A DNA stretch of 64,000 bases from Polytrichum commune (Eukaryota > Streptophyta > Polytrichopsida > Polytrichales > Polytrichaceae), in NCBI GenBank assembly GCA_950295325.1, contig OX485805.1, forward strand, positions 31,979,501 to 32,043,500, in the 5' to 3' direction. Both the position numbers and the translations under genes were made by a program. The notes under the pieces are model-generated. The model had not been told where the DNA came from, did no database searches, and was given only the letters and a program-made list of their open reading frames with translations. Every line of letters begins with the position of its first letter. The stretch's first letter is position 1. Below are positions 26,819-39,152 of this stretch, one piece after another.

Positions 26819-29480
26819 TTATTCACCCTTAGTTCTTCTTGTTATTTTTTGTTTCCTCTCTATATAGATCTCCATATGGTCTCTAATCCGTTTGATAGAT
26901 TTTGAAGTGATATCTGTCCTTGCTTCAAAATGTACATTTGGATGGAGAGAATCAATGGCATTTGATCTTCGTAAATTTCTCACATCAGTATGTAGCCTCT
27001 CCAAAATTGCATTTGTATGTTGCATCAACAACATTCCTCTACTAAAACACTCTTCTTGTATCCCCTCTAAAAGTTGTTTCGTCCTCAATGCAACTCCTTC
27101 TTGTGTAGGACCTGCTATTGTATCTTCAATTTCTTCATCATCACTATCATTAATTTTTTTTCTTCTCTGCATCTATGTCCACATGTGTCTTCATCCAATT
27201 CTTCTTCAACATCGCTAATCTCATGTGGCTTTGAAAATAAACACAAAGCCTCCAAGCCCCCACGCTGAGTGCCATAGTAAGTTCTACAATATTCTAATAT
27301 AGAGCTCTCACGGCAATCGGGCAAAAACTTCAGAAGAATAATAATTTGATGTTTACGAAGATTGCCTCTCAATGCATGTTCACAAGAACAACAAGCATAG
27401 TTTACAAATGGATTACCTCTAAAAAAGTACCATTGAGTAAGAATTGTAGGGTTTGAAGACTTCACTTTCCATCGATTGTCCAAAGATGTAGGTTGTAATA
27501 CATCATTAATGGGAATATTACGGGCTTTCTCAATACCCTTGCCCACAATTGCTTCAGCATTTTTGTTTGGAATGAAGCCTTTGAACTTCTGTTCTTTGAT
27601 GTACATGTAGTGAGAGACAATAGATGTTGTCAAACGCCACACTAACCAATTCAATCTTCTTCCTGACATACCTCTTGTGAATTCACTAAGCCATCTCTTT
27701 AGAGCACCATGGTAAGACTCAATACTGTTGTTTGTATCTTGATTTGCATGAGGTAAGCGACGCAAACCAACCAACCATAATTCTACATAGGATAAACAAT
27801 TTAATGATTAGAACTTAAAATACATATAAGACAAAAATAAAATAAAATGTAGCAAGATTTTTCATATACAAATATAACTTTTAAAAATGAAGATGTTAAA
27901 GTGATTTACCATATATCTTGGCATAGTGTTTTTCAAAATATTTCTTGATGGCGGGTACATTATACTCTTCAAATATCTTATTCATAGCATTCCTAGCACG
28001 TTCAATAAAATGCTCCTCCGTTTCTTTGTACTCAATGCTAAGGTAGAGAACTTGTTGCATTTCCCAAAATACTTCCCACTTCGCAAATTTGTCACCCAAT
28101 ACTCTTTGTATACACTTTTCTTTCCAATTCTTCAAAACATGGAATGCATATAAATAAATTTTTGCATCATTCCTACAAAATCAATATTGTAATATTATTG
28201 TCAACCAATAGAACATTGTATCTTAAATGCAAAAATATTAAATGTAAAAAAAAATTAGCAATGACATACTTACTTGATTGCCTCTCGTTCTTGTATTGCA
28301 TCATCTACAATGAAGCACGATGGTTTCCAATTTAAGTCCTCGTTGTTGACAAACAACTTTAGAGCCCATAGCCAATCATAAATATCTTCTTTTTGTCGTG
28401 AAGTAATAACCCATGCAATTGGAATTCCGTTGTGCCACTTATCAAAAACCACCAGAGTAAACAAATGATACATCAAATCGTTTGTACCAAAAGTTGCGTC
28501 CATAGAAATGCATCCATTTTTTCCATATTTCAAAAGAGTTGTCTTTTGCCATGGAGTTTGAATACCAATGGTGAAAGAAACACCTCCAATAGCGTCACCA
28601 TTTTGATAGTAGAAGACCACATTAGGATTCTCCAATTTTCACATATTCACACTCACCAATGCATTTTTGTGCCTGTACCAATTTTTTTTTTCCTTTGATA
28701 CTCATAGTAACGAACATGCTTAAGAAGTAAAGAATTGTCTTTTGAATGTTTCCTATTTTTTGTCCAACCTTCGTACCATACATTTTTATGTTCTTCAAAG
28801 ACTTGTTTAGCCGTGAGTCTCTCATCCAAATGCTTAATAAGCCATGTCTTCAACTCTTCAAATATTCGAGGAGCTACCTCACTTCTCCTTGCTATTGATT
28901 GGGATCCATTACTCCACGTGCAACTTCACCATTCTCCCTAGTATGCTCACTATGGTAGTAGATAACCTCACCAATATGAGGATATAGTTGCAATTGCCTT
29001 ACAGCAAATCGTGCTAAACATCCATTTTTTAATTTATTTTTATGCTTAGGATCGAATCGGTGATCTTCTTTTCCATAAGGACAATAAAACCTAAAAAAAT
29101 ACAAGTAATTTGTTTCAGTTTCAATTGTAAAACCATAAATATATTTTTCCTTCAATGGAGTACTAAATGGTAAACAAACAAACAAAAAATAAAATTACAT
29201 ACCATGTTTGAACAATAGATGAAGTCAGTTGTATGCGTTTGAGCTCTTTCTTGTTCTCCTTGCTATCTTCCTTGGCCCATTCAACTGAAGAACCATCGTC
29301 CATGACTTGCCCTTCGATAAAGTCGTTTATTATTTCCCACAAAATATAGGCCGTCATCACTGTACAAATAGAGGAGTCCTTTGAACCCCGTCTCATCCCT
29401 TGAGTCCATATCAAATCTTGGTAATGAATAGGACCTTCACTTGGATATTGAATATCAGGTATCTCCTTTTTTCTGCCCAT
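26819..29480 (-). pseudogene. MULE transposase (FAR1/Mutator type), frameshifted
   Basis: Exons on the minus strand: 29480-29203, 29090-28274, 28172-27910, 27782-26819, with matching splice phases. Order: an N-terminal region; a FAR1/WRKY-GCM1-like zinc-binding segment (FYCPYGKEDHRF, NGCLARFAVR, YYHSEHT); the MULE RNase-H-fold core (CISMDATFGTN, GIPIAWVITSRQ, CFIVDDAIQEREAI); a TNNSIESYHGALKRW motif; then a partial SWIM finger (CSCEHALRGNLRKH). An acidic, coiled-coil-like tail follows. The frame changes near 28905, in a poly-A run near 28688, near 28636, and in an A8 run near 27158. These point to small indels, mostly in homopolymers, so the copy is probably dead, or the assembly has homopolymer errors. 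The protein would cut and join the TIR ends. Confidence 0.85.
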
Positions 29481-29691
29481 GGCTATTGTCTTACCTTAAG
29501 CAACCAACAAAAAGAGTTGATCTTAATTGATATATCAACACAATCAGAAAACCAACATGACTATCAATTCTACGATATACTACATTGATCCATACAATAG
29601 ACCCTAAACATTCACATTCATGGAAACTATAAGGAAATGAAATGTGATAATGAAAAATGAAAAAATGAAAACATGAAACCAAATCACAACA

Positions 29692-29800
29692 ACCACGCAA
29701 TACCTGACACAACATATATATATATACCGTACGCTTTTTGGACACCTTCCATGCTTGCTTAAGTGAAGAATAAGGAAGACAGTGCAATACCTACCGCAAC
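29692..29800 (-). promoter_or_regulatory. TIR-motif copies just upstream of the transposase start
   Basis: Two copies of GCAATACCTRNCRCAAC (29696-29712 and 29784-29800) lie 200-320 bp upstream of the transposase ATG, separated by a short TA run. They match the GCAATACCTGCCGCAC core of the TIR. A promoter or autoregulatory role is plausible but inferred. Confidence 0.4.
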
Positions 29801-30039
29801 ATAAATGTGCCACAAATCTCATTTGATGCTCCACAATAAAGTGAGAAAGATAACCCTAAATCTTTACAAACACATTATATAGTTTCTTTCCTAATATTGA
29901 TTGAAAGCCTCACATCCAAGGACCCACATTTCAAATTTGTTGAAACATTCATCCATTTCATGAAGGAAAGAATGTTTAGGGGAGGCGGAATGTTTAGAAC
30001 CCGCACTTTATATCAAACCCTAACCTCCTTCAAAATTTG

Positions 30040-30202
30040 GGCAGCCCAAAAAAATTATGATGAAAACTTTTGGCCGTGGCAGGTATTGTGCGGCAGGTAT
30101 TGCAAACTGAGCGGCACTTCGACTTGGGACGTGGACTCCGACAACATTCATCCACGCAACGGGCGTGGTAAGTCCCAACTTGGGGGATGTTCTGTCCTGC
30201 CC
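30040..30202 (-). repeat. MULE right terminal inverted repeat
   Basis: Inverted partner of the left TIR. It contains TGCGGCAGGTATTGCAAACT and ACTTCGACTTGGGAC. The motif GGCAGGTATTG occurs twice here and also in the internal array at 26020-26705. Confidence 0.9.
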
Positions 30203-30211
30203 GTCCCAAAG

Positions 30212-33126
30212 AACGCAACCAAGGAGTTGTGTAATGTTATGCGAGCTTACATGGAGTAACTTGATTGGAATATTTGACCCATCAAATCAATAATTTAGGT
30301 TGACTAGATTAATTAGGTTGACTTGAACAATCAGATTGATTTTTTTATTGTATGTGTGTGTCTATTTTAATTTTAATTTTTGAGTAATGAAATTTTTCCT
30401 TAATGTTAACTAACCAACACGTCAATAAGGGTAATCAACTGGTCAAGTTGGCTGCCTGGTTGACTAGTCTACGCATGTATAATGTTTTGATTGGTTGATC
30501 TTTATGGTCCAAAATGACTCTAAACTACTCGATGATAGTGGAAAGGTACCCAAACCGAACAGAGTGGTTGGTGGTTTGATTCCCGACCCTGACATCAACT
30601 CTCTACTTGATGGAAACTAGCCAGGTGGTCAAGTGCCTCTTGTTATCCAAAAATAAATAAAAATGGGTGATCTTTACCCTATAGGGGAAATTTTTTTACT
30701 CCCTTCATATCTTACAAATGAGATGGAGACAATGGTGTTCACATTGAGGCATGTTTAATGTATATCGTTACAACATATGCCCAAAGAAAGCAAGCATACA
30801 ACATGTATATAGACAAATAATTAGGAGTGTTGCAATGTCTATAGCTTATTTCTATAAGCGAGAGAGTTGGCAGGACTCAAGCACGCAACATGTATATAGA
30901 CAAATAATTAGGAGTATGACATTGCCTCTTGTGACAGGGGAATGAATATGAATACACATGAATGAAATTGAGAGCCCGATCACACCAAACGGGAAGTTTC
31001 TTTTCTATAGGTGAATAAGTCTCCCATAATGACTTTCATGATGGGTCATCATTGTCCAACTTGTATGATGGCGCTGGAGATGGCCACTACCTACACTATG
31101 ACATCCACGTTTGGATGTGGGTCGGATGTATGGGACCCACCATCCAAAAATGACAACCCCTCCAAGATTAGCCTCTGTTAGTCACTCTTTTCTGGTTGCT
31201 ACACATTGAAAAGTTTCTTATACGACACTTCCTCATTGTGTTGTGCATATATGGATTCAACACAACTTCAAGTTAGTTCTTTTAACTCTTCATCTTCAAG
31301 TGTTATGATGTATTTGATGTGTAATGCCTAGACTTACTTGATTGAGGAGGTTGTGCCTTCGTATGAGTATGGCGAGTTGGTTTTGAAGAATTACAAGTCC
31401 AATCTTAGTCTATACAAACCTACTTCATTCTATCTAGGTGATAACCAAAGTCCCTAAGATATCCTATTGAGCAAATTTGTTGTTTTACAATGAGGTACTT
31501 CATTCTCATGTCTACAAATTATGGCCTTGTTCATTGAATACATTGCTAGAATTTCAATTTTCTAACAATACATGCATTAACCTAGTTGTGGATATCATGA
31601 AACTATCTTTTGGCTTGATTGTAAGATATTTCTTCAAGGAATCAAACGACTCAGATTGCAAAAGAAATTGGAGCCACAAAGAAGGGCACTGAACTATATT
31701 TTCAAGAATTGGGCCTATAGGATTGTCAAGTCTAGAACTTGTATTGGTTTCCAAGATGTATCATCCACTAAACCTTGCTTGATTTTATTCATTCTTAAAC
31801 TCTACCAGTTCATTTGTAACTAGTAGTCGATATTTTTTGAAATTGCACGGGTATTTCAATAAACTGTAGTTTGTCTCAATCTGATGCTAGAAAAGTGGAG
31901 CTAAAAATTTGTATGGTGCAAAATCTTGTTGTTAGTGGAAGTTCAATGGTTTGCATGTTTTATTGGACTCATGCTGCAAGTAATCCTCTTTTTCCTTCAG
32001 TTTGTTTTTTAAAATCCCGTCCAATGCCTCTTAAGTCAAAGCTTTTACAAAATTTATCCGCATCATATCCTTCTCAAGTTTACCTTGCTTGATATTCTTT
32101 ATGGTGTTTGCTTTGCGATCCTTACTGAACCTCATACCAATCAAATCTAGGGGTTTGATTAAGAAAATGAGCCACTTAAGATCCATCCACCTTAGTAGTT
32201 ACAAAGCAACGTACTATACTCATGCACATAACAAACGTGTGACTTATTATAAATATATTTTGGAGGATGATGTTACCAAATTTGGATGCAAATGAGTCAA
32301 GTTCTAATGGACCTGCCACCAATTGGTTGGATGCATAAATTATTATTTTATTGGGTTTTTTTTTGGACCAATACTTTCATTTAAGACAAGACAAGACAAT
32401 GCAAAATATTATCATTCGGATAAAGTATTCGGATAAACTAACATCTTCGTTTAATGAAGAAGCAAGGTCTCAATTGATAAAAAAAAATTCAGAAATAAAA
32501 TTGATAATTTTAAGAAATATATATAAAAATGAGCCTGCAGAGGTTGTCAAAACTTCAGACGGGACACTTTCAACTTAGGTTTGGTATGAGGAATGCAATA
32601 AACAAGTGGGCTACTACACCGAAATGCTTTGGTCTATCAGGATCATAAGATTGAGTTGAATTACCTTATACAAACACAAATATTAATTTGGATCAATATA
32701 TGACATCGGATTTGAACTAGAAGAGTATTACAAGTCCAATGCACATGACGTCAACAAATCCCAAAGTAGAGGTTGTGGATACCATACTTTTTGGTGGTAA
32801 CTGCAAAATTTCCATGAAGAGAGCTTCCAATTATCCAATATGGAGGGCAAATTGAATTCCAAGCGTAACAATACTCCTAGCAAATATATTGCAAACTCTT
32901 TATATAGATTTGTAAATGTTTACAAGTCTTTAGAGATAACCAAAATATCATTAGACAAAAAAATATTTAACATTAATTGCTCAAATGCACTCTAAGAATC
33001 AAACATTCTAGCTACAGCTACACGAGCTAGATAAACAAGCTAAAGAACGAGCTGAAGATTTGAAAATCTAATTGTTCCGCATAAAAATCAAAGTTGGTAT
33101 TTCCACCAAGTGCAAATGATAAGAAG
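30212..33126. other. Non-coding region between the MULE and cassette A
   Basis: Only short, interrupted frames are present and no domain was recognised. It contains one 89-bp-spaced tandem duplication (30797-30917). Otherwise nothing that I can name. Confidence 0.5.
30797..30917 (+). repeat. Short tandem duplication
   Basis: The phrase CAACATGTATATAGACAAAT followed by AATTAGGAGT occurs at about 30798 and again at about 30887, a direct repeat with 89-bp period. Confidence 0.8.
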
Positions 33127-33494
33127 AAGATAACACTATATTCGGTAATTGGAAACTTTTTGTTGATTATGAGACTAAATAAGGATGCACTTTTCAAAAT
33201 TCGACTAGTAATGACGGCCAAAAATCCCATATGTATAATTTTGGACACTATTATTAGACACAAAGCCATGAAAGTGAACAAAAATGTGAGGAATACATGA
33301 GAATAGTTGCGGAGAATGAATGGAAGTTGAATGAATTCAATGGGATTGAAATACAAATATAATGGAAATACCATCAATGTCTTGAGTAACTTGGAATACA
33401 ATAGAAAGTAAGCACTAAATTATATGTTGTACACCTAAGCGCATTTAGGGAGTCCGTCCCACTAGTACGCTTCAAGTCCCACTAGTCCGACCCA

Positions 33495-34453
33495 CTATTT
33501 TTTTTTCGCGGCCTTGTCCTTGTTTTTGGCAGCCTCCATGGCTCTGAAAATCTCAGGCCCGCGGCTATAACCGTTTTTGTTGGCGGACCCGGAATACGTG
33601 CCGTTCTTCCAAATTTCTGGACGCGCTCCCGAATTGTACGGAGTGGTATTGTGAGTGGAATACGAGTGCGTTTGCGAGAGGGAATGTCTTGCGCTACGGC
33701 GGAGGGCCAAACAACGATCGGACTCGGATGATGCAGCCTTTAGGGCGTGCCTGTCCAAGGAGGACGTGGAGGAGGGCCGGGCACCAAGCGAGCGGGTAGC
33801 CACCTGCGAAACAACGTCATAGGAAGCTAAGAATAAGAATGTAGTGGGGAAAATAATGAGAGCGGTTTGGGGTGGGCGCTCGTAAAGATAACAGCACGCA
33901 CACGGAAGACAAGGGAAGCAAAAGCAGGAAAGGGGTTTAGGGTTGAGGGTTTGCACCTTGGCTTTGGGGACGTCCATGTGGGGGATGGTGGGAACGAGGG
34001 GGCGTCGACGGGAGCATCCGGAGCCGATGGAACTATTGCACTATTGGATGGCGGGGGGGAGTCGAGGCGTGGAGGGCCCACGATCGCGGAGGACGTTGCG
34101 GGGGGATGAACGGAGTTGGCGGGGGAGGTGTGGCACCGGGGGCCTTCCATGCAGAGACGTTGGCTCGGCCCGCGACGAGCGACGCCGTCGTCCTTCGAGG
34201 GCGAGAGGTGCCCCAAACGAACGAGCGTCCGTTTCTCCTTGGAGAGGGGGGAGGGCGACGGGGCGTAGGCGCGGGCGACAAGTGCGGGGGGCGGGTTGTT
34301 GACGACGCCGTCGTCGATGCCAACGTCGCGGGAGTAATCCACGGCCGAGGCCGCGTCGACCGCCGAGAATTGGTAGAGGGATGGCATTTGGAAGTTCGTG
34401 ACGTCGCAGGAAGGGGAGCCAAGGGCCGAGTCGGGACGGGAAGGGCCATCCAT
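33495..34453 (-). pseudogene. Cassette gene 3 (copy A): small basic-tailed protein
   Basis: Function not recognised. Exon 1 runs 34453 (ATG, MDGPSRPDSALG) to 33957. Exon 2 runs 33803 to the stop at 33495. The N-terminal part carries DAASAVDYS, matched in copy B by DAASTIDYS. The middle is proline/serine-rich and probably disordered. Exon 2 holds the conserved block NGYSRGPEIFRAMEAAKNK and ends in a lysine-rich tail, compatible with DNA binding or nuclear targeting. Exon 2 needs phase 0, but exon 1's main frame reaches the donor in another phase, so there is probably a one-base indel in the C-rich runs near 33980. It is the last gene of the cassette, after the HAD-like gene. Confidence 0.5.
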
Positions 34454-34586
34454 GATAGGGGCGTCGCATATGGGGGCAACAACCACAACCACAACCACAA
34501 CAAAAAACAACAAAAAGACATCCAAAAACGGAGCAAGCATTAGTAAATGTGAACCACATGATACAAAGCAAAGACATGGAGGCGTT

Positions 34587-35354
34587 TCAAATCAATTTAT
34601 TGAGTTTGGCGAGCCTCATGATGCTCTTGAATACATTATCCCGGGGGCTTAAACCCACATTGCCGATGGGGTTGGACCTAACAAAAAATGGTATGCTACC
34701 GGCGTGGACAACAAGCCTTCTAAGGTAAGGCGCTAGCGTATCGACCAAAAACGTGTCGTTCCTATCGCCGGTCCAACTGGCGGGGAAGATGATGTTCCCC
34801 GGGGGGTTCAATGCGCTTTTGGTGGGGCTGTCGTCAACGAGGACGGTGTTCTCGGGGGTCGGCCACCACCCGTGGGGTACCCCCTGCAGCCGGGGGATGC
34901 CCCGCCACAGTCTTGACCTCAGGACCTTGAGGAATTGTTGTCCTCCGCCACGACCGCCGAACTTTGGAACCGGCAGACCCTTTTCGTCGAGCAATTCATC
35001 GCAATCCTCTTGACCGAGGATGAGGCAAAGGCTCGGAAAATCGCGGAAGAGGAAGTCGACGATTGGCTCGGTGTTCTCCATGACCATGGAGCTCCACACA
35101 ATCATGTGAGCTAAGTCGAGCACCTCTCGAAGGAAGTCACGCAGGCCGGGACGGGCGCGGACAGCCTTGCGGTTAATGAGGGTGTCGAGCTCTCCGTCGT
35201 AATCCCTTTCGTCAGGGTGACGGAAGGGACGCGTGGGGACCCTGGGGATGTGTTCGGTGTGACACAACACCCCGTTCAGGTCAAACACGACGAACGGTTT
35301 GTTTCGGGTTTGACGTCCACTGGTCGAGGGATTGCGACCTATCTCCGGGGGGTC
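34587..35354 (-). pseudogene. Cassette gene 2 (copy A): HAD/FCP1-like phosphatase-fold protein
   Basis: It belongs to the HAD superfamily, NIF/FCP1-like branch. The catalytic motif I reads FVVFDLNGVL, with Asn in place of the usual second Asp. Motif II is MIVWSSM, and motif III is VLVDDSPTKSALNP. FCP1/SCP-type enzymes dephosphorylate proteins such as the RNA polymerase II tail. The Asp-to-Asn change in DxDx(T/V) is expected to weaken general acid/base catalysis, so activity is uncertain. The frame opens at a CAG acceptor (35355-35357) with no ATG in this exon, while copy B starts at an in-exon ATG. The missing 5' part may have been separated by the X1 solo LTR (35426-37022). The frame itself is intact to its stop. 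Confidence 0.65.
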
Positions 35355-35425
35355 CTGTGATTAACAACTCGACTAGTTTAATTCTATGATCTAATAAATA
35401 AGATCGCATGAAGGGAAATGACGAT

Positions 35426-37022
35426 TGTGAGCCCAAAATGGTGCCCACATGTGGTGATTAACTCTTCAAAACCAATTTTAGTTTGACTTTGAGGTGTTAT
35501 GACTATTCACAAAACATAAAAAGAGTGAAGTGTAGTGTGGATTTAAGTTTAGGCATTAGAATGTGTTGTGTAGTTATTTCAAGGTTGATTTCAATAAGAG
35601 TATGCCTTGATATTGTGAGTAGGGGGTAAGGTGAAGCAAGGTGAGCTCCGCGGGTTAAATGCCCACTTTTGGATCCACCTTGTTAGTTTAGGAAGAAGGA
35701 AGCTTGGTGAATGGGGATTAGTCCCTACTTTGGAGGAGAGGGTTAAAGGATTGTGATTGGAGGTGCTAATCCTCTCACCCTATCCTCACCTCTCTCTCCC
35801 TCTCTCCCTCTCTCCCTCTTTGCTACTTAAGGTGTTTTTTCTCTCATTTGCCTCTCTCTCCATCAAGCGCTCTCAAGGGAGCAAACTCTAAAGAGCTTGA
35901 GCCACGTGTGGGTTGATTAGTTTTTAGTGAAGTGAGGGAGTTAAGCTCTCTCTCTCAAGGCCTCCCAAGTGAGGGAGCTCTAGAGCTTAAGTTTGCATGT
36001 AGTGATTAGATGGTAGTTAGTTAAAGTAGTGTGTTAGATTAGCTCATGACTTAGAAGCAAAAGAAAGAAAAGAAAAGAAGAATTTAGAAGACCTTGATTA
36101 GTGGATGAGAGGGGTTGTATTAAGGGCAGCCAAGACTATAAGGTTAAGGAGCTGACTGCTGGAAGGTACTTCGGCTGGGGCTTAAAGCTAAGCAGCTGAC
36201 TGCTGGAAGGTACTTCGGCTGGGGCCTAAAGCTAAGCAGCTGACTGCTGGAATGTAATTCGGCTGGGCTTAAGGTTAAGGAGCGACTGCTGGAAGGTACT
36301 TCGGCTGGGGCCTAAGGTTAAGAAGCTGACTGCTGGAAGGGACTTCGGCTGGGGCCTAAAGCTAAGCAGCTGACTGCTGGAATGTAATTTGGCTGGGGCC
36401 TAAGGTTAAGGAGCGACTGCTGGAAGGTACTTCGGCTGGGCTTGAAGCTAAGCAGCTCAACTGCTGGAATGTAATTCGGCTGGGCTTAAGTTAGTTCGTT
36501 AGATCTAATAAGTTAGGCTAGTAGGGGGGTTGTAGTTAGGATAATCCCTTTTGGGATTGCTAGACCATACCAGATTCTTGCATGCCATCTTGGTTTTTAA
36601 GTAGAGTTGGATTTATTAGGAAAGTAGAAGTGTGTGGGACTTTTAAAATGTGTTGATGGTTACCCATTGAGGCAAGTGTTTTTAAACACTCGTACTTTTT
36701 GGTTGGAATATATTACATGCACAATTAATGGAGACTGTGGAGGATCCTAGCAAGGACAAGATAAAGGAAGTAAAAATCAAGAAGTCTAGAGGGATCTCTT
36801 TAAGGGCATGTGTGGCCAAGGCCGCGGGTTGGACCCTTGAGAAATCGAATTCCACTACGAGCAACGATGCTCACAATAATAAAGCAAGTGAGTTAAGATG
36901 AAGTTAGTGCCTTGGACATGAGAGCCATATAGCAATTCACGTTATGGTATTAGGAATTGAGTGTGATTCTCAAAGCCATCACCCGGACTAGGACGCCTAA
37001 GGGTGGTGGGTTTGGCCTCACA
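35426..37022 (+). mobile_element. Solo LTR, family X, copy X1
   Basis: It starts TGTGAGCCCAAAA and ends GGTTTGGCCTCACA. The 5-bp direct repeat ACGAT flanks it (35421-35425 and 37023-37027). Internal features shared with X2 are a CT-rich microsatellite (35790-35822), a TACTTAAGG box followed by a pyrimidine run (35824-35850, a possible core promoter), a roughly 45-bp minisatellite with GCAGCTGACTGCTGGAA and TTCGGCTGGG (36130-36487), and a small ORF near the end. Confidence 0.95.
36728..36901 (+). CDS. Conserved 57-residue ORF inside LTR copy X1
   Basis: An ATG-initiated ORF of 57 codons. The core RGISLRACVAKAAGWTLEK is shared with the ORF in X2 (RGMSLRACVAKAAGWTLEK). Across that block most nucleotide differences are third-position or synonymous (AGA/AGG, GGG/GGA, AGG/CGG, TGT/TGC, AAG/AAA, GCG/GCA, GGT/GGA, AAA/AAG). 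This suggests that the peptide, not just the DNA, was kept. It lies in the downstream part of the LTR, so in a full element it would be in the 5' leader of the transcript, as an upstream ORF or separate peptide. No known domain was recognised. Confidence 0.5.
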   Translation: METVEDPSKDKIKEVKIKKSRGISLRACVAKAAGWTLEKSNSTTSNDAHNNKASELR

Positions 37023-37027
37023 ACGAT

Positions 37028-37543
37028 GCATATGGGAAAAGCCGATGATGCGAGGAGAATGTGGTCAAGTACAGACTTGCGAACGAGCGTTCATGAATGA
37101 AGGCTGGGGTGGCGCATCATTTACGAGCGCTCGTTCGTGAGTGCGGATACAAGCACATGTACGAACGCTCGTTCGTGAATGAGGTGGATAGAGGGTCGCA
37201 CCCTTTTACGAACGGGCGCTCGTCAATGAGGTGGCTGTGAAAGTGCAATGATGCGCATGAACATACATAATACAAGATTTGAGACGATGCAAGACGTTTG
37301 GGGGTGCGATGAAGAGATCGTCTGCTCATATATTGATTCGATGAATATTTACAATTGTCTCATGTGATAATGTATCACATTTTCCTAAGGCAACATGATG
37401 CCGTGTGCTACAAAATTTGTCGGCCTAAGAGAACACGCAAAACAGGGCTCTCGCGGGCCTCGTGATGCCGATGGAGGCATCACGCAAGAACACAACGCAA
37501 GGTTAGTGGTTACGAACGCGCGTTCGCAAAATGAGTGGTATTC
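37028..37543 (-). repeat. Cassette A palindromes between gene 1 and gene 2
   Basis: Five palindromes lie in the 3' flank of gene 1: about 37079-37096, 37119-37140, 37160-37179, 37204-37226 and 37510-37529. All fit the ACGAACGNNCGTTCGT family with a few mismatches. No gene was seen in this interval. Confidence 0.85.
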
Positions 37544-39046
37544 TCAGAGGAGAGTTACCTCGTCATCGGGGGGAGGGGCAGCGGCGCTGGACCGAGCAGT
37601 TCCCTCCTCTTTGATCAACGAACGCGCGTTCGTAACCCCCATTGGGTCAGCCACCTCTGTCTCCATGGCATCTGCTGGACGCTCCGACTGTGACACCTGG
37701 GTCTGCACAATGTGTTCCGCGTCGTCGTCATCTCCGCCAAGATCGAGAGAGTCCATGCGGACATCCTCCATCTCCGCGGATGGATGCCGTCCCAGGTCAG
37801 GGCTCTCAACGTCCATTCATTGGACAGCTGCCGCGTCATTGGGGTTCCCTTGCGTTTCTTCCACAATGATCATGTCAGTGTGTTGCGCAGATTCATCGCC
37901 ATGCCTATGCACTACCCTCGGGACGACTGTCAAGGAGGCGGTGTCAGTGACTGAGGCCAATCCTACCCTTGGAGGGGGAGGGGTTAGGACTGTCGGACCT
38001 GAAGATTCACGAACACGCGTTCGTAAATCTTTGTCCTCGCGTATGGTTGCCCTTATCGCATCGTGCGAGTTGACGGGGGTGGCAGTCATTTGAGGGGGCG
38101 GAGGACTCCCAGCTGGCGTTGGGTGTGGTGCTAGTGGGTGCAAAGGTCCTCCGGGGAACAGGCCTGGAGGGGGGGTATGGGAGGGGTTTCCTCCGGGGAA
38201 GGGGTAAGGCTGTTGTGCTGGCGCCGAGAAGCTCTGCATATTTCTGAGCATCTCAAATATGGCGTCCGTCTTTGCTGCAGACTCCCGCAACGCCTCCTGC
38301 ATGCGGGCCATATTTCTTGCACTCTCCTCTGCCGCAGCCGCCATTTCCTCCTTCATTTTTTGCTCTAGCTTGGCATTCAGCTCGGCAACAGTCAGCGCCT
38401 CCTCCTTCACACGCTTGTTCTTGTCGTAATCCACCCCTAGCTCTGCCATGATGTCCATGCCCCCCTCGTCCTCGTCGGACACCTCGATGATTGCTCCCTC
38501 AGGCAACTCCACGTACGGCGTCTTCTTCATCCTCCTCCTCGTGTTCCGGAAGAGGTCCAAGGATGGACGCAAGCGTTGGTCGAGGAGGTCGAGGGTCTCC
38601 ATCCTCGGAACGACGACGGGCCTAGGAGATACTGAAGTCGAGCAGCCTCCAGGCGTGCCGAAGGGTTCCGCACCAGACACTCTAGCGGGGAGGACATCCT
38701 GGGTGGTCCCAACTGATGATCCTGTATAGCCCCCCGGTGTCCCTTGGGGGTCAGAAGGATGACCCGTTGGCGCCAAAATCCGTAAAGGAGCGATGTTGAA
38801 GGACTGCAGGATGGCGTCCACGTCTACGTCCACGGAAGGGGCGGGCTCGTCATCGTCTGTCTCCATGCCCGGCATGCCTTCGTCGATGGGCATGCTGAAG
38901 TCCTCCCTAGGGACACCCATGTCGTGCAGGTCCATTGTGGAAGCCTTCACCCTGTGGACTTGGTATTCCTCCTCGTCCTGGGCGTCAATGTAGCTATTCA
39001 CGCACAACCCCAACATCTGTAGCAACGATTGCAATCATGTCAGCAT

Positions 39047-39152
39047 ATACGAACGCGCGTTCGTAAACATAAACATGAAGATCAACCCAAAGAAAAACAT
39101 TGGCAACTATTAACATGTAACTCAATGAACATTACGAATGAGCGTTCGTAAT
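39047..39152. repeat. Cassette A palindromes in intron 2 of gene 1
   Basis: Two palindromes (39047-39068 and 39131-39152) lie within the intron between exons 2 and 3. Copy B has one at the same intron (55092-55111). Confidence 0.9.

Larger units (their letters stand above)
20126..30202 (-). mobile_element. Mutator-like element (MULE), about 10 kb, with TIRs
   Basis: This is a DNA transposon with long terminal inverted repeats (20126-20288 and about 30040-30202). The 9-mer GTCCCAAAG lies immediately outside both ends (20117-20125 and 30203-30211), the duplication length expected of Mutator elements. The two TIRs align without gaps for 16 nt out to this boundary. Inside are a MULE transposase with FAR1-like zinc-binding region (minus strand, 29480 to 26819), a convergent C2H2 zinc-finger gene (24145-25500) and repeats of a TIR motif (26020-26705). 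The transposase is broken by several frameshifts, so the copy is unlikely to be autonomous now. Caveat: CTTTGG occurs inverted near the left boundary, so the true terminus could shift by a few bases. Confidence 0.85.

Noticed and set aside
30500..30660. tRNA-derived SINE (GGTTTGATTCC resembles a B box)
   Set aside because: No convincing A box at the right distance, no cloverleaf, no target duplication or second copy in the window.
33867..34577. Plus-strand and other-frame ORFs in the GC-rich cassette A region
   Set aside because: They overlap the minus-strand gene 3, are low-complexity (Arg/Gly-rich) and have no counterpart in cassette B.
37395..38093. 232-residue plus-strand ORF
   Set aside because: It is antisense to exon 3 of cassette A gene 1, which is supported by the match to cassette B.
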